This document shows positions 31,013 to 41,415 of a DNA stretch of 64,000 nt, piece by piece. The notes beneath the pieces were generated by a model. The model did no database searches, had not been told where the DNA came from, and worked only from the letters and a program-made list of their open reading frames with translations. The DNA comes from Closterium sp. Naga37s-1 (Eukaryota; Streptophyta; Zygnematophyceae; Desmidiales; Closteriaceae), in contig CANJKZ010000416.1 in assembly GCA_947471745.1 (NCBI GenBank), forward strand, positions 1 to 64,000. The letters are read 5' to 3'. Numbering within the stretch: the stretch's first letter is position 1; each line of letters starts with the position of its first letter. The position numbers and the translations under genes are program-made.

Positions 31013-34000
31013 ATGAAGTTGATGGGCTGCCCTGGCTCTGGGCTCCTGTTGCTCGCCCTCGCCCTCATTTGCGGTCAGTATTCTTCTCCGAGAAACAGTT
31101 AATATGCTCATCTGCAATCGATGAGAGAGTTCTTTATTGCTGCAAGGCTTGTGGGGTCAGGCCTTGCCTTGATCTGTGGGCTCTCGGATTCATGCCCTTT
31201 CTCCTTTTGAGGTGCCTCAAAAGAACAGGGAGTCTCCACTCTTGTCCTCCTGCTCGCTTCTGTTTCCCGCCTCCATTATACTTCCACACCTCCATTCTCC
31301 CACTCCTTGCTCTCTCATACCCGCTCTCTGATCTCTTCTTTGCATATTCTCTCCCTTGCACATTCTCCCGTCCTCTGCAGCAGTTCAGATGAGTCTATTT
31401 TTTAGGCGTTTAAGAAATAATCTGTTCTGTTCTCTGCACATCCTCTTCCTTGTCCCTTGCAGCAGCTCAGATGATAAATGCAGCGTATGGGGACGGCACA
31501 GTTAAGAGCATGTCTCAGCCTCGCGGATCCGCACTGCGAAGCATGCTGAACGCCGTGTATGGAGAAGACAAGGCGGTGGAAGCAGCAAGCAGCAAAGTCA
31601 ATGCGCGGATTGCGCTGGCCACCACTGGCAGCAGCACTGGCAGCAGCACCGCCAGCAGCACTGCCAGCAGCACCGCCAGCAGCACCGCCAGCAGCACCGC
31701 CAGCAGCACCGCCAGCAGCACCGCCAGCAGCACCGCCAGCAGCAGCACCACTGGGGTTCGCAAGCCGTTCATCTCCACAACGGTGGCGGTGGGAGGGGCG
31801 CGGCTGGGCTTCAACAAGCAGCGCTGCGTGAACGTGCCTGTGAAGGCGCAGCGGAAGAGCCGCGTGCAGGTGTGGTGGAGGGGCCGCGGTGCGGATAGCA
31901 GCAACGTGGATTGGACGGCTTTCTCGGGTGTTGATTGGTGCAGCGGCGTGCAGCTGTTTGGGAAACGCGGCTGCCAGGGCAAGGCGGTGGATGGCATGGT
32001 CAACCCGGGCAATGCGGACGTGTGAGTAGCGGGTGGGTGGTGTGTGAGTGTAGCGAGTGTTGGGTGGTGTGTGAGTGTTGGGTGATGGATGGTGTTTGGG
32101 AGACGCGGCTGCCAGGGCAAGGCGGGGGATGGCATGGTCAACCCTGGCAATGCGGACGTGTGAGTAGCGGGTGGGTGTTGTGAGTGCTGTGAGTGTTGGG
32201 TGGGTGTTGTGTGAGTGTTGTGAGTGGCGGGTGGTGTGTGGCAGTGATGCCGTGTGCGCCGCTGTGAGCTTGGGTTGGGTGGCCGCCCGCGGTGATTGGG
32301 GCACGACGAGCGAGAGGGCAAGAGCAGTGCATGGCTTTTGACGCGCCTCAAAAGTCGGTGATTGAGGCACGAGGAGCGAGAGGGCACCGAGAGGACGCGA
32401 GCAGTGCATGGCTTGGGTAGGGGGGAACAACGGAGGGAAAGGGGACATAAAACAATGTCCTGTGAGCGTTACGTGTGTGTGCTTCCACTTGCCATGCTCT
32501 TCAGGTTCCCACGCACGGGGAAGAACCGCAAGGGTGCTTCGGTGGCGAGTGTTTTCCTTTTAGACGCCTCAAATGGCGTGTGTGTGCTTCCACTTGCCAC
32601 GCCCTTCAGGTTCCCACGCACAGAGGAGAATGTCGCAAGGGCGCTTCAGTGGCGTCTGTTCTCTTTTTGAGACGCCTCAAATAGAGTGTGTGGGCTTCCA
32701 CTCGCCTCTCCCTTCATGAGTTTCCACTTGCCACGCCCTTCAGGTCCCCTAGCACGGAGAAGAAGATTCGCAAGGGCGCTTCAGTGGCGTCTGTTCTCTG
32801 CAACGTGGACTCCACTGGTACGTTCCTTGCTGACCCCCCTATAGAGGGACACCCCCTAAAAGGGTGTGATTCTGGAAAGTGTGATCCTAAAGAGTGTGAT
32901 TTCAAAGGTTGTGATTTCGAGGGGTGTGATTCCGCAGGGTGTGATTCCGAAGGATGTGATTCCGAAAGGCGTGATTCCGAAGGGTGTGGCAGCTGTGATG
33001 CTGCCACTGCTTGATTTCAAGCATCCGAGCTCCTGACAAATTTTCAGTCCACGGCAATGCCCTCTTACCCCTGCCTACTTTATTCCGATGCCCTTATGTC
33101 CTTTGAAAGAACTTCTATATTGATAAGAATTCCATTCCCATATCTTTTTTGTGTGTTGCGTCTTTCTGTCCGCCTCTCCTGCCGCAGATGTGACCTGTGA
33201 CGCGTTGGGCTGTGTGCCTGGTGGCACATGCGAGGTGGATCGCAACGGAAATCATTTCTGCCTCTGGGGTGAGCCTCCTAGCCTCTGGGGTGAGCCTCCT
33301 AGCTCTTCTGTTCTCATCTCAACTCATGTATTCGTACATCAAACCCATGCCAACCCGTGGGGTGAATATGCAACGGCTTTCATGCGACCACATGCATCTC
33401 TCTCGCATCTCCCATGCGAACGACTTTCCTCTGCCTCACCCTGTGCCTCCCGCCCCTCTGGAACCTCGATCCCCCACAAGCAGTCGTACTCACGTACCGC
33501 ACTGCACCCATGCCCACCCCTCAGACTCTCCCTGTGGCGATTGCCCCACTGGAGCCACCTGCAAGTCCTTCCCTTCAGCAACCGCCAGTGGGACGGTGTC
33601 GCTTCCTTAATTGTTGAGTCGACTCAAAATCGGCTCACATGCCGCACTGCACCCATGCCCACCCCTCAGACTCTCCCTGTGGCGAGTGCCCCACTGGAGC
33701 CACCTGCAAGTCCTTCCCTTCAGCAACCGCCAGTGAGACGGTGGCGCTGCCTTACTGTGCTTGCCCTGAAGGCTCTGGGATCACCCCGACCGAGTGTGTT
33801 GCGGGTGAGACCACCTCACTCATGCGCACTCTGCTTACCCCATTCTCTCCGCTCCCTATTCTCTCCTCTGCCTACTCGCTCCATTCTCTCCTCTCTCTAC
33901 GCTGCATTCTCCCCACTTCTTTCTCTCCCCGCTCTCTCCTCTCCCGACTCTCTCCTCTCCCCCACTCGTTCAACTCTTTGCTTCACCTTCCTCGCTCTGC

Positions 34001-34703
34001 CAACCTGCCTGAATGGCTGAATCTGATTGGACTCTGGTAATGAAAGAATGTATGAATGCGGGAATGCATTTCAGTGTGTATGGACGTGGGAAAGAGTGAA
34101 AGCGCATACAAACATTCATCTGAGTCCTTACTAGTGCCACTCTTCTCAGGCGGGACTTCCACGAGGTCTTCTTGATGCACCTCATTTTTAGGCGCCTCAA
34201 AAATAGGGAATGCATGAATATACGCTCAAAAACACTTCTCGACTCCTTCCCTGTGCCACTCTTTCTCAGGCGGTACACCCACTGTGTCTTCACACAGCTT
34301 CACATACATCATGAATCGGAAGGCCAAGGACAGGACTTCTCGACCCTACACATTCCGCCTCAACCTGAATGCCTGCACGCAATTTCCCGAGGGCGTGGCT
34401 GGGTTGTCAATGTATTGTCCTGACAACACTGGTGATGCCCCGACTTGCTCCAACTACAAGCTTTACGAAGGAGATAATTGTGACGGCAATATTGTTTTTG
34501 AAGGCCCCTACTCACCCTTCGCCGAATTTGCACTGTGAGTGGTTGATTGTTACGCAGCTTTTCCTTTTCCTTTTCTGCACCATAATCATAGTTAATACTT
34601 TCTAAGTCGTTTTTTCCTATATGTTCTCCCCTTGTTATGCTTAACCAGGGACATGGAAGCATCTACCGGTAGTGATATCCGGTCAGTGTGGTGTACTCTG
34701 TAG
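31013..34703 (+). CDS. Secreted cysteine-rich protein with EGF-like modules, 7 exons
   Basis: Exons 31013-31073, 31463-32021, 32744-32817, 33188-33268, 33670-33804, 34270-34534, 34649-34703. All have GT-AG borders and matching phases and total 1230 nt (409 aa plus stop). Exon 1 is a signal peptide (MKLMGCPGSGLLLLALALIC). Exon 2 has an SSTA repeat, then a domain with VDWCSGVQLFGKRGCQGK. Exons 4 and 5 give EGF-like cysteine modules (CDALGCVPGGTCEVDRNG; CGECPTGATCK ending in YCACPEGSG). Exon 6 has CSNYKLYEGDNCDGNIVF, which resembles the exon 2 motif, so two related domains flank the EGF-like part. An extracellular or cell-wall protein is likely; no enzyme motif is seen. Exons 2, 3, 5 and 6 each have an upstream decoy copy of their acceptor and exon start, separated from the real one by palindromes. 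Confidence 0.78.
31204..31223. repeat. Palindrome P17
   Basis: CTTTTGAGGTGCCTCAAAAG, in intron 1 of the secreted-protein gene. No clear flanking duplication. Confidence 0.85.
31397..31418. repeat. Palindrome P18
   Basis: Degenerate (ATTTTTTAGGCGTTTAAGAA). Between two copies of the exon 2 acceptor, CTGCAGCAGTTCAGATGA and TTGCAGCAGCTCAGATGA. Confidence 0.75.
31619..31746 (+). repeat. AGCAGCACCGCC array coding Ser-Ser-Thr-Ala
   Basis: About ten 12-bp units in frame within exon 2 of the secreted-protein gene, giving a mucin-like Ser/Thr-rich linker between the signal peptide region and the first cysteine domain. Confidence 0.9.
32335..32354. repeat. Palindrome P19
   Basis: CTTTTGACGCGCCTCAAAAG. 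Between two copies running from CGGTGATTG to GCAGTGCATGGCT (32290-32334 and 32355-32412). Confidence 0.93.
32556..32576. repeat. Palindrome P20
   Basis: CCTTTTAGACGCCTCAAATG. Between the first and second copies of exon 3 with its acceptor. Confidence 0.88.
32663..32684. repeat. Palindrome P21
   Basis: CTTTTTGAGACGCCTCAAAT. Between the second and third (functional) copies of exon 3. Confidence 0.88.
32868..32990. repeat. GTGTGATTCCGAAGG 15-bp array in intron 3
   Basis: About eight variants of a 15-bp unit, just after the exon 3 donor. The in-frame CDSEG repeat it would encode lies outside the gene model. Confidence 0.8.
33610..33630. repeat. Palindrome P22
   Basis: TTGTTGAGTCGACTCAAAAT. Between copies 33489-33609 and 33631-33755 that span the exon 5 acceptor and half the exon. 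Confidence 0.92.
34184..34204. repeat. Palindrome P23
   Basis: ATTTTTAGGCGCCTCAAAAA plus T, one base missing in the left arm. Between copies 34056-34183 and 34205-34300 that span the exon 6 acceptor. Confidence 0.9.
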
Positions 34704-34756
34704 GATGAAATAAATGAGTGCACTCACAATGGTGTCATCTGCAATTCCGTCAACAT

Positions 34757-37300
34757 GGACGTCTTCTCCCCTCCACTCAACAACACCCCTTCTCCCTTCC
34801 ACTCAACAACACCCCTTCTCCCCTCCACTCAACAACGCCCCTTCTCCCTTCCACTCAACAACGCCCCTTCTCCCCTCCACTCAACAACACCCCTTCTCCC
34901 CTCCACTCAACAACACCCCTTCTCCCTTCCACTCAACAACACCCCTTCTCCCCTCCACTCAACAACGCCCCTTCTCCCTTCCACTCAACAACGCCCCTTC
35001 TCCCCTCCACTCAACAACACCCCTTCTCCCCTCCACTCAACAACACCCCTTCTCCCTTCCACTCAACAACACCCCTTCTCCCCTCCACTCAACAACGCCC
35101 CTTCTCCCCTCCACTCAACAACACCCCTTCTCCCCTCCACTCAACAACACCCCTTCTCCCTTCCACTCAACAACACCCCTTCTCCCTTCCACTCAACAAC
35201 ACCCCTTCTCCCCTCCACTCAACAACGCCCCTTCTCCCTTCCACTCAACAACGCCCCTTCTCCCCTCCACTCAACAACACCCCTTCTCCCCTCCACTCAA
35301 CAACACCCCTTCTCCCTTCCACTCAACAACACCCCTTCTCCCCTCCACTCAACAACGCCCCTTCTCCCCTCCACTCAACAACACCCCTTCTCCCCTCCAC
35401 TCAACAACACCCCTTCTCCCTTCCACTCAACAACGCCCCTTCTCCCCTCCACTCAACAACACCCCTTCTCCCCTCCACTCAACAACACCCCTTCTCCCTT
35501 CCACTCAACAACACCCCTTCTCCCCTCCACTCAACAACGCCCCTTCTCCCCTCCACTCAACAACACCCCTTCTCCCCTCCACTCGACAACACCCCTTCTC
35601 CCCTCCACTCAACAACACCCCTTCTCCCTTCCACTCAACAACACCCCTTCTCCCCTCCACTCAACAACGCCCCTTCTCCCCTCCACTCAACAACACCCCT
35701 TCTCCCCTCCACTCAACAACACCCCTTCTCCCTTCCACTCAACAACACCCCTTCTCCCCTCCACTCAACAACGCCCCTTCTCCCCTCCACTCAACAACAC
35801 CCCTTCTCCCCTCCACTCGACAACACCCCTTCTCCCCTCCACTCAACAACACCCCTTCTCCCTTCCACTCAACAACACCCCTTCTCCCCTCCACTCAACA
35901 ACGCCCCTTCTCCCCTCCACTCAACAACACCCCTTCTCCCCTCCACTCAACAACGCCCCTTCTCCCCTCCACTCAACAACACCCCTTCTCCCCTCCACTC
36001 AACAACACCCCTTCTCCCTTCCACTCAACAACACCCCTTCTCCCTTCCACTCAACAACACCCCTTCTCCCCTCCACTCAACAACGCCCCTTCTCCCTTCC
36101 ACTCAACAACGCCCCTTCTCCCCTCCACTCAACAACACCCCTTCTCCCCTCCACTCAACAACACCCCTTCTCCCTTCCACTCAACAACACCCCTTCTCCC
36201 CTCCACTCAACAACGCCCCTTCTCCCCTCCACTCAACAACACCCCTTCTCCCCTCCACTCAACAACACCCCTTCTCCCTTCCACTCAACAACACCCCTTC
36301 TCCCCTCCACTCAACAACGCCCCTTCTCCCTTCCACTCAACAACGCCCCTTCTCCCCTCCACTCAACAACACCCCTTCTCCCCTCCACTCAACAACACCC
36401 CTTCTCCCTTCCACTCAACAACACCCCTTCTCCCCTCCACTCAACAACGCCCCTTCTCCCCTCCACTCAACAACACCCCTTCTCCCCTCCACTCGACAAC
36501 ACCCCTTCTCCCCTCCACTCAACAACACCCCTTCTCCCTTCCACTCAACAACACCCCTTCTCCCCTCCACTCAACAACGCCCCTTCTCCCCTCCACTCAA
36601 CAACACCCCTTCTCCCCTCCACTCAACAACACCCCTTCTCCCCTCCACTCAACAACACCCCTTCTCCCCTCCACTCAACAACACCCCTTCTCCCCTCCAC
36701 TCAACAACGCCCCTTCTCCCCTCCACTCAACAACACCCCTTCTCCCCTCCACTCGACAACACCCCTTCTCCCCTCCACTCAACAACACCCCTTCTCCCTT
36801 CCACTCAACAACACCCCTTCTCCCCTCCACTCAACAACGCCCCTTCTCCCCTCCACTCAACAACACCCCTTCTCCCCTCCACTCAACAACACCCCTTCTC
36901 CCTTCCACTCAACAACACCCCTTCTCCCCTCCACTCAACAACGCCCCTTCTCCCCTCCACTCAACAACACCCCTTCTCCCCTCCACTCAACAACGCCCCT
37001 TCTCCCCTCCACTCAACAACACCCCTTCTCCCCTCCACTCGACAACACCCCTTCTCCCCTCCACTCGACAACACCCCTTCTCCCCTCCACTCAACAACGC
37101 CACTTCTCCCCTCCACTCAACAACACCCCTTCTCCCTTCCACTCCACAACACCCCTTCTCCCCTCCACTCGACAACACCCCTTCTCCCCTCCACTCAACA
37201 ACGCCCCTTTTCCCCTCCACTCAACAACGCCCCTTCTCCCCTCCACTCAATGACACCCCTTCTCCCCTCCACTCAATAAGGCCCTTTCTCCTCTCCACTT
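34757..37300. repeat. 26-bp minisatellite, about 97 copies
   Basis: Units are of the form CACTCAACAACACCCCTTCT plus CCCCTC or CCTTCC, starting about 50 bp after the stop of the secreted-protein gene. Variant positions (CACC/CGCC, CCCTCC/CCTTCC, CAAC/CGAC) recur in a higher-order pattern of several units. Because the unit is 26 bp and has no stop in any phase, all three plus-strand frames stay open for 2.5 kb. These are not protein genes. Confidence 0.97.
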
Positions 37301-37928
37301 AAGAGCACTTCTTCCTCTGCTAATACAAACTTAGTAAAGTACGTGTACTTTCTTGCAAACTACTGTATTAGATGTGCCCTAGGGTTGTCTTGCTTAATAA
37401 GTGCTTGTATGTAGAGTTGTTGTGACGTATGAAACTGTCCTCTTCACCGTACCTTTCACTGTTGTGAAGGCTGTTCCAGTTACAGTATGGTAGCAGGATC
37501 ACCACCAGGACCTAATACATCCTGAGTTTACTATGGTTGCAAGATCGATTTCTTTGTCAACTTGCAATCTGTGGCCATGAGCTTACCACCAGAAACATGC
37601 CACTGAATGTTTTATTCGGTGTTTTATATAGCATTTTGTGAACCTTCTTTTCAGCACAGAAAAAAGTGTGAAACTTGACATCACGTTTTTTTAGAATACC
37701 GAACAGGTCATGTATGAGACATACTAGAGGATACCAAGAGAATAATGCACTATCGCAGAAGTCTTAGGATCTGCTCCTTTACCTTCAGCCATAAATCTCA
37801 GCAAGACTCCCCCAATCATTACTTCCCTCTGCACAAGGCACACACTACCAGCTTCTCCATCCCCCCTGTACCCTTCACTACAGTCACATTCATGCTATCT
37901 GCCCCCATCCCTCTTACATCACAGTCGC
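37301..37928. other. Intergenic, AT-richer
   Basis: No gene. At 37860-37890 the bases CCCTTCACTACAGTCACATTCAT repeat, with changes, those at the end of LRR gene A (37958-37980), so a scrap of an LRR 3' end is duplicated here. Confidence 0.45.
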
Positions 37929-40900
37929 CTACAGGTGCCACCCCCAAGAACCCTTCACTGTAATCACATTCATATGATCCACCAGCGACACTGGCAGCTC
38001 CTTCAACTGTGTACACCCGTCCAGATCCACCTCCCTCAGACAGGACAAACCGCCCAAGTCGCAGGGCAGAGCCCTCAGGCGCTTGCAACCTTGCAGTGAG
38101 AGGTTGATGAGGTGCGGGAGGGAGAGCGGGGAGGGGAGGCGGCGGAGGAAAGGAAGGCGTGTGAGAGTGAGAGGCAAGGCTGGAGAGAGAGGAGATGGAG
38201 GCGGGTGAGGTTGGGACAGTCTTCGATGGTGAGACGCATGAGGGAGGAGAGGAGGGTGACGGAGAACGGCAGGGCTTTAAGAGCTTGGCAGGACTCCAGA
38301 CTCAGATTGCGCAGGGCTTTAAGCTGCCCGATATTTTCGGGCATGTGGGTCAGCAAGGGGAGCGACTTGAGTGTCAGTTGTTGGAGATTGGAGAGGCTAG
38401 TGAGGGACGCAGGAAGGGAGGTCATGGCAGGACACTCCTCTAGCAGCAGCACTTTCAGCTGCGCCAGATTGCCCACGGTTTCAGAGAGTGCAGAGAGGTT
38501 GGAGAGGGCGATGTGAAGATGCTGCAGAGAAGGAAAGAGATCCAATCTGGCAGGCACATCAGAATCAGAATCAAATCTTTCAGATTGGTGATTGTGGGTG
38601 GCTTGATCGTAGGCTGAGGACTGGGTCACAAGGGAAGGGGCAATAAGCTGCTGGAGAGATGGAAGGTCGTAGATGTTCAAGTGGGTGAGTTGGGCGAGGG
38701 AAAGAAGGGATTCTGGCAGGTACTGGGCTGACTGGAAGACGTTTGAGAGAATGATGGTTTTCATGGAAATCGGAAGGGAGATGGGCGCAACAAGAGGAGG
38801 GGAGGAGGGGGAGGTCGATGGTGGGGAGAGTGCAGACAGAAAAGTATTGCTCTGTGGGGTTGGGGACGTGGGGGGGGGCAAGGGGCTCGGGTGTGTGAGC
38901 TCTAGACTGGGGCAGTCTTCAAGAGCCAAGTGTTCCAGTCTAGGCAGCAGATGCAGGCCCTCTGGAAGGCTCTCCAGGCGCGGGCAGTCAGATATCTCCA
39001 GCTGCTCCAGCGATGGAAACGGGGGAGCAGGGGTGGCAGCTGCAGCAGCAACGACGGGAGGGGAGAGCAGGGACGGGAAGAGCCGCAGCTGAGGGCAATT
39101 CCTCACCTCGAGCACTCTAAGGCTGGACAGCCCCCCCATGCCTGGCGGCAACTCCTCCAGCATCTCACACCCCTCCAAAACGAGCTCTACCAGTCCTGTG
39201 AGGCGAACCAGGGACTGGGGAAGCATGTGGAGGGCGCACGCGCCTTCCAACTCATCTCCGTAATCTGATTCGCTGCCGGTCTCGAGCCTATTCCTGCTGT
39301 ACGTTGCCTTTGTCCCGATCCTGAGCACTTCCAGGCTCGGCAGGTCCCCGAACCTGTCCGGCAGGCTCGCAAAGACGCAGTTGAAGAGATAGAGAGTGCG
39401 CAGCTTCGAGAGGGTTTCAAAACCTGGAGGGAGGTCTACTAGAGAAGCACCACCGTAAATGAAAAGGGTTTCCAAGGAGTTGAGATTGGTGAAGGAGTTT
39501 GGAAGCTCAAGCAGGCAGCTGCCCAAACGAGTCGGGCAGAGTGACGAGCTTGCTACTGGACAGCTTCAGCGAAACCAGGTTTGAAAGCTGCCCGATGTCT
39601 CCGGGCAGCTCGTGAAGATCGCAGCCATCAAGAACGAGGCTTGTGAGTGACTCCATAGCGGAGACGGACTGTGGGAAGGCCGAAAGCTCACAGCAGTCAA
39701 TCACATTCAGCTCCTTGAGTTGAGACAGAAGGCCGATAGAGTCCGGAATAACCCTGAATTTCCCAAACATTTCCAAACTCAGGTACTCTAGAGTGGAGAT
39801 TCGGCCGAAATCTTCAGGCAGGGCCGTCATGCTTCCACAGTTGTTGAGGGTTAAGCTACGGAGGCTTTGACTCGAGCAAAGGGAGGCTGGGAGCTGCGAG
39901 AAATCCCAGTTTTGAAGGCGTAACTCCTGCAGAGCGGGCAGCTGCCCGAACGAGTCAGGAAACGAAGTGAAGGCGGATAGAGTCGAGACTTCTACCGCTT
40001 CCAGCCTTGACAGCTGATGGAAGTTTTCGGGCAGCTTCAAAAAGTCATAGCAGTACAGGAGCGAGAACCGCGTGAGGGCTGGTAGATCGCAAAAGGATTC
40101 GGGCAGCTCATGAAGACCTTCTACTAACGAGAGCGTGAGGCTTCTTAGGTTTCGCAGCTGCCCGAAATTCTCGGGTAGGTTGGACAAAGGGGATCTTTGA
40201 ATCTCTAAGTGCTCCAGAGCCTTAAGATCGCAGATGGAATCGGGCAGAGCTTCAAGGGAATCTAGTTCAAACTCCAACCGCTTCAATCGCAACAAGCAGC
40301 CGAATTCCGTTGGTAACCCGGTAACGCTGTAGGTTGATCGCATGCTGAGCCTCGTGAGATGCTGTAGGCGGCTGATGGAAGGCGGCAGCGTGGGAACGCC
40401 GTCCGCTAGCCGTAGATCCAAACTGACCAATCGTGTGCAGGAATTGAAGATCTGGGAGACATCGGACGGCGAGATCGCCGCACGGCCGTTGCGCGCCGCG
40501 CTTCTGATTTCGTCTTCCTGCGCGCGAGTCGCCATCCGTCGATCGTACAGATGCATCGTGAGATGCGTGAAGGAGGACCCGCACCCGTCGCAGACGGATC
40601 GCACGAGGTGGCGATCGACGACGTCCGTCGCGAATTCGCCGAGGTGCAGATGGCGAAGGTTCGGGAATCCCGAGGTGGGTGAGGTGAGGAGCGAGCCGAG
40701 AGTTTGGGATGAGAAGAAGCGATCGTAAGGCACGACGATGGCGGGATGCACGGATCTGGCGACGAGCAGCCATCGCTTGCAGACCAGCGCGTGGCGAAAG
40801 GAAACGAGCGAAGAAGCGGTAACCACACGTGCATCGCGCGTGGTGCCAGCCCACGCATTCTCCGACGGCAGAGGCTCGTCCAATGCTTTGCCGATCGCGT

Positions 40901-41033
40901 CACGCAGAATGTCCTCGCTACTAGATTCACAATCGTGGCCGTCGAATCTGGTGGTTGTCGCAGACGCGGCGAGGAGAAGGATCGAGCCAAGCAGATCGTC
41001 AGAGAACTGGGAGAAGGGATCACCGCACGTCAT
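37929..41033 (-). pseudogene. F-box/LRR protein gene A, broken
   Basis: Starts at ATG 41033 (MTCGDPFSQFSDDLL). It has an F-box-like N-terminus (FSDDLLGSILLLAA ... HALVCKRWLLVARS) and then many 23-24-residue LRRs of the form LPxSFGxLPxLxxLxLxxC. Compared with intact gene C, a deletion of about 40 bp near 39520 (after PDSFGQLPA) shifts the frame; the continuation is 39526-38075. An 8-bp deletion near 38195 shifts it again; the C-terminus RALPCDLGGLSCLREVDLDG ends at the stop 37929-37931. Unless an unusual splice rescues it, no full protein is made. Confidence 0.82.
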
Positions 41034-41415
41034 GTTGTGCCGTGCCAGTGATAATAGCACTTATCAAACCCTACTCGAACCCTGAAGACCAAACCTAAGC
41101 CACCTTGAAATTCTCTACAAATGCACGAGGGGCGAGTGATGGTTGTGAAATGAAAATCGTCAGTGCGGCGTTGGTGTTGAGAGACGGGTCAGCAGTAGCG
41201 AGCGGTTCTAAGCGGTGAAGAGAGGGCACTGATGATAATGATAAAAGATTTCAAAAAACAGCGAATTTACCTAATCAACGCTTTTACACTGACTCCTGGG
41301 AGCCTGAAAAGGAGCATTACGAATTGGCAAGTATACAGAATACAACAGTCGTAACTGTGACGAAATGTCGTGTCAACTGCCTAGACCTTTAAATATATCT
41401 TAGCCTTTCGATATT
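41034..41415. other. Spacer between F-box/LRR genes A and B
   Basis: About 380 bp, the upstream region of A and the 3' flank of B (both minus strand). Nothing recognised. Confidence 0.4.

Noticed and set aside
32862..33014. CDSEG-type repeat as a coding extension of exon 3
   Set aside because: The exon has a good donor at 32818, and phases fit only when it is used.
4134..34204. Palindromes as missed sequencing adapters, mate-pair linkers or restriction-ligation junctions
   Set aside because: Centres differ (GGCGCC, GTCGAC, GAAATTC), arms carry mutations, and flanking copies have diverged by many substitutions; library artefacts would give identical linkers and identical copies.
34714..37302. 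Three overlapping plus-strand ORFs of 830-860 codons
   Set aside because: All arise from one 26-bp repeat without stops; the same peptide repeats in all three frames.
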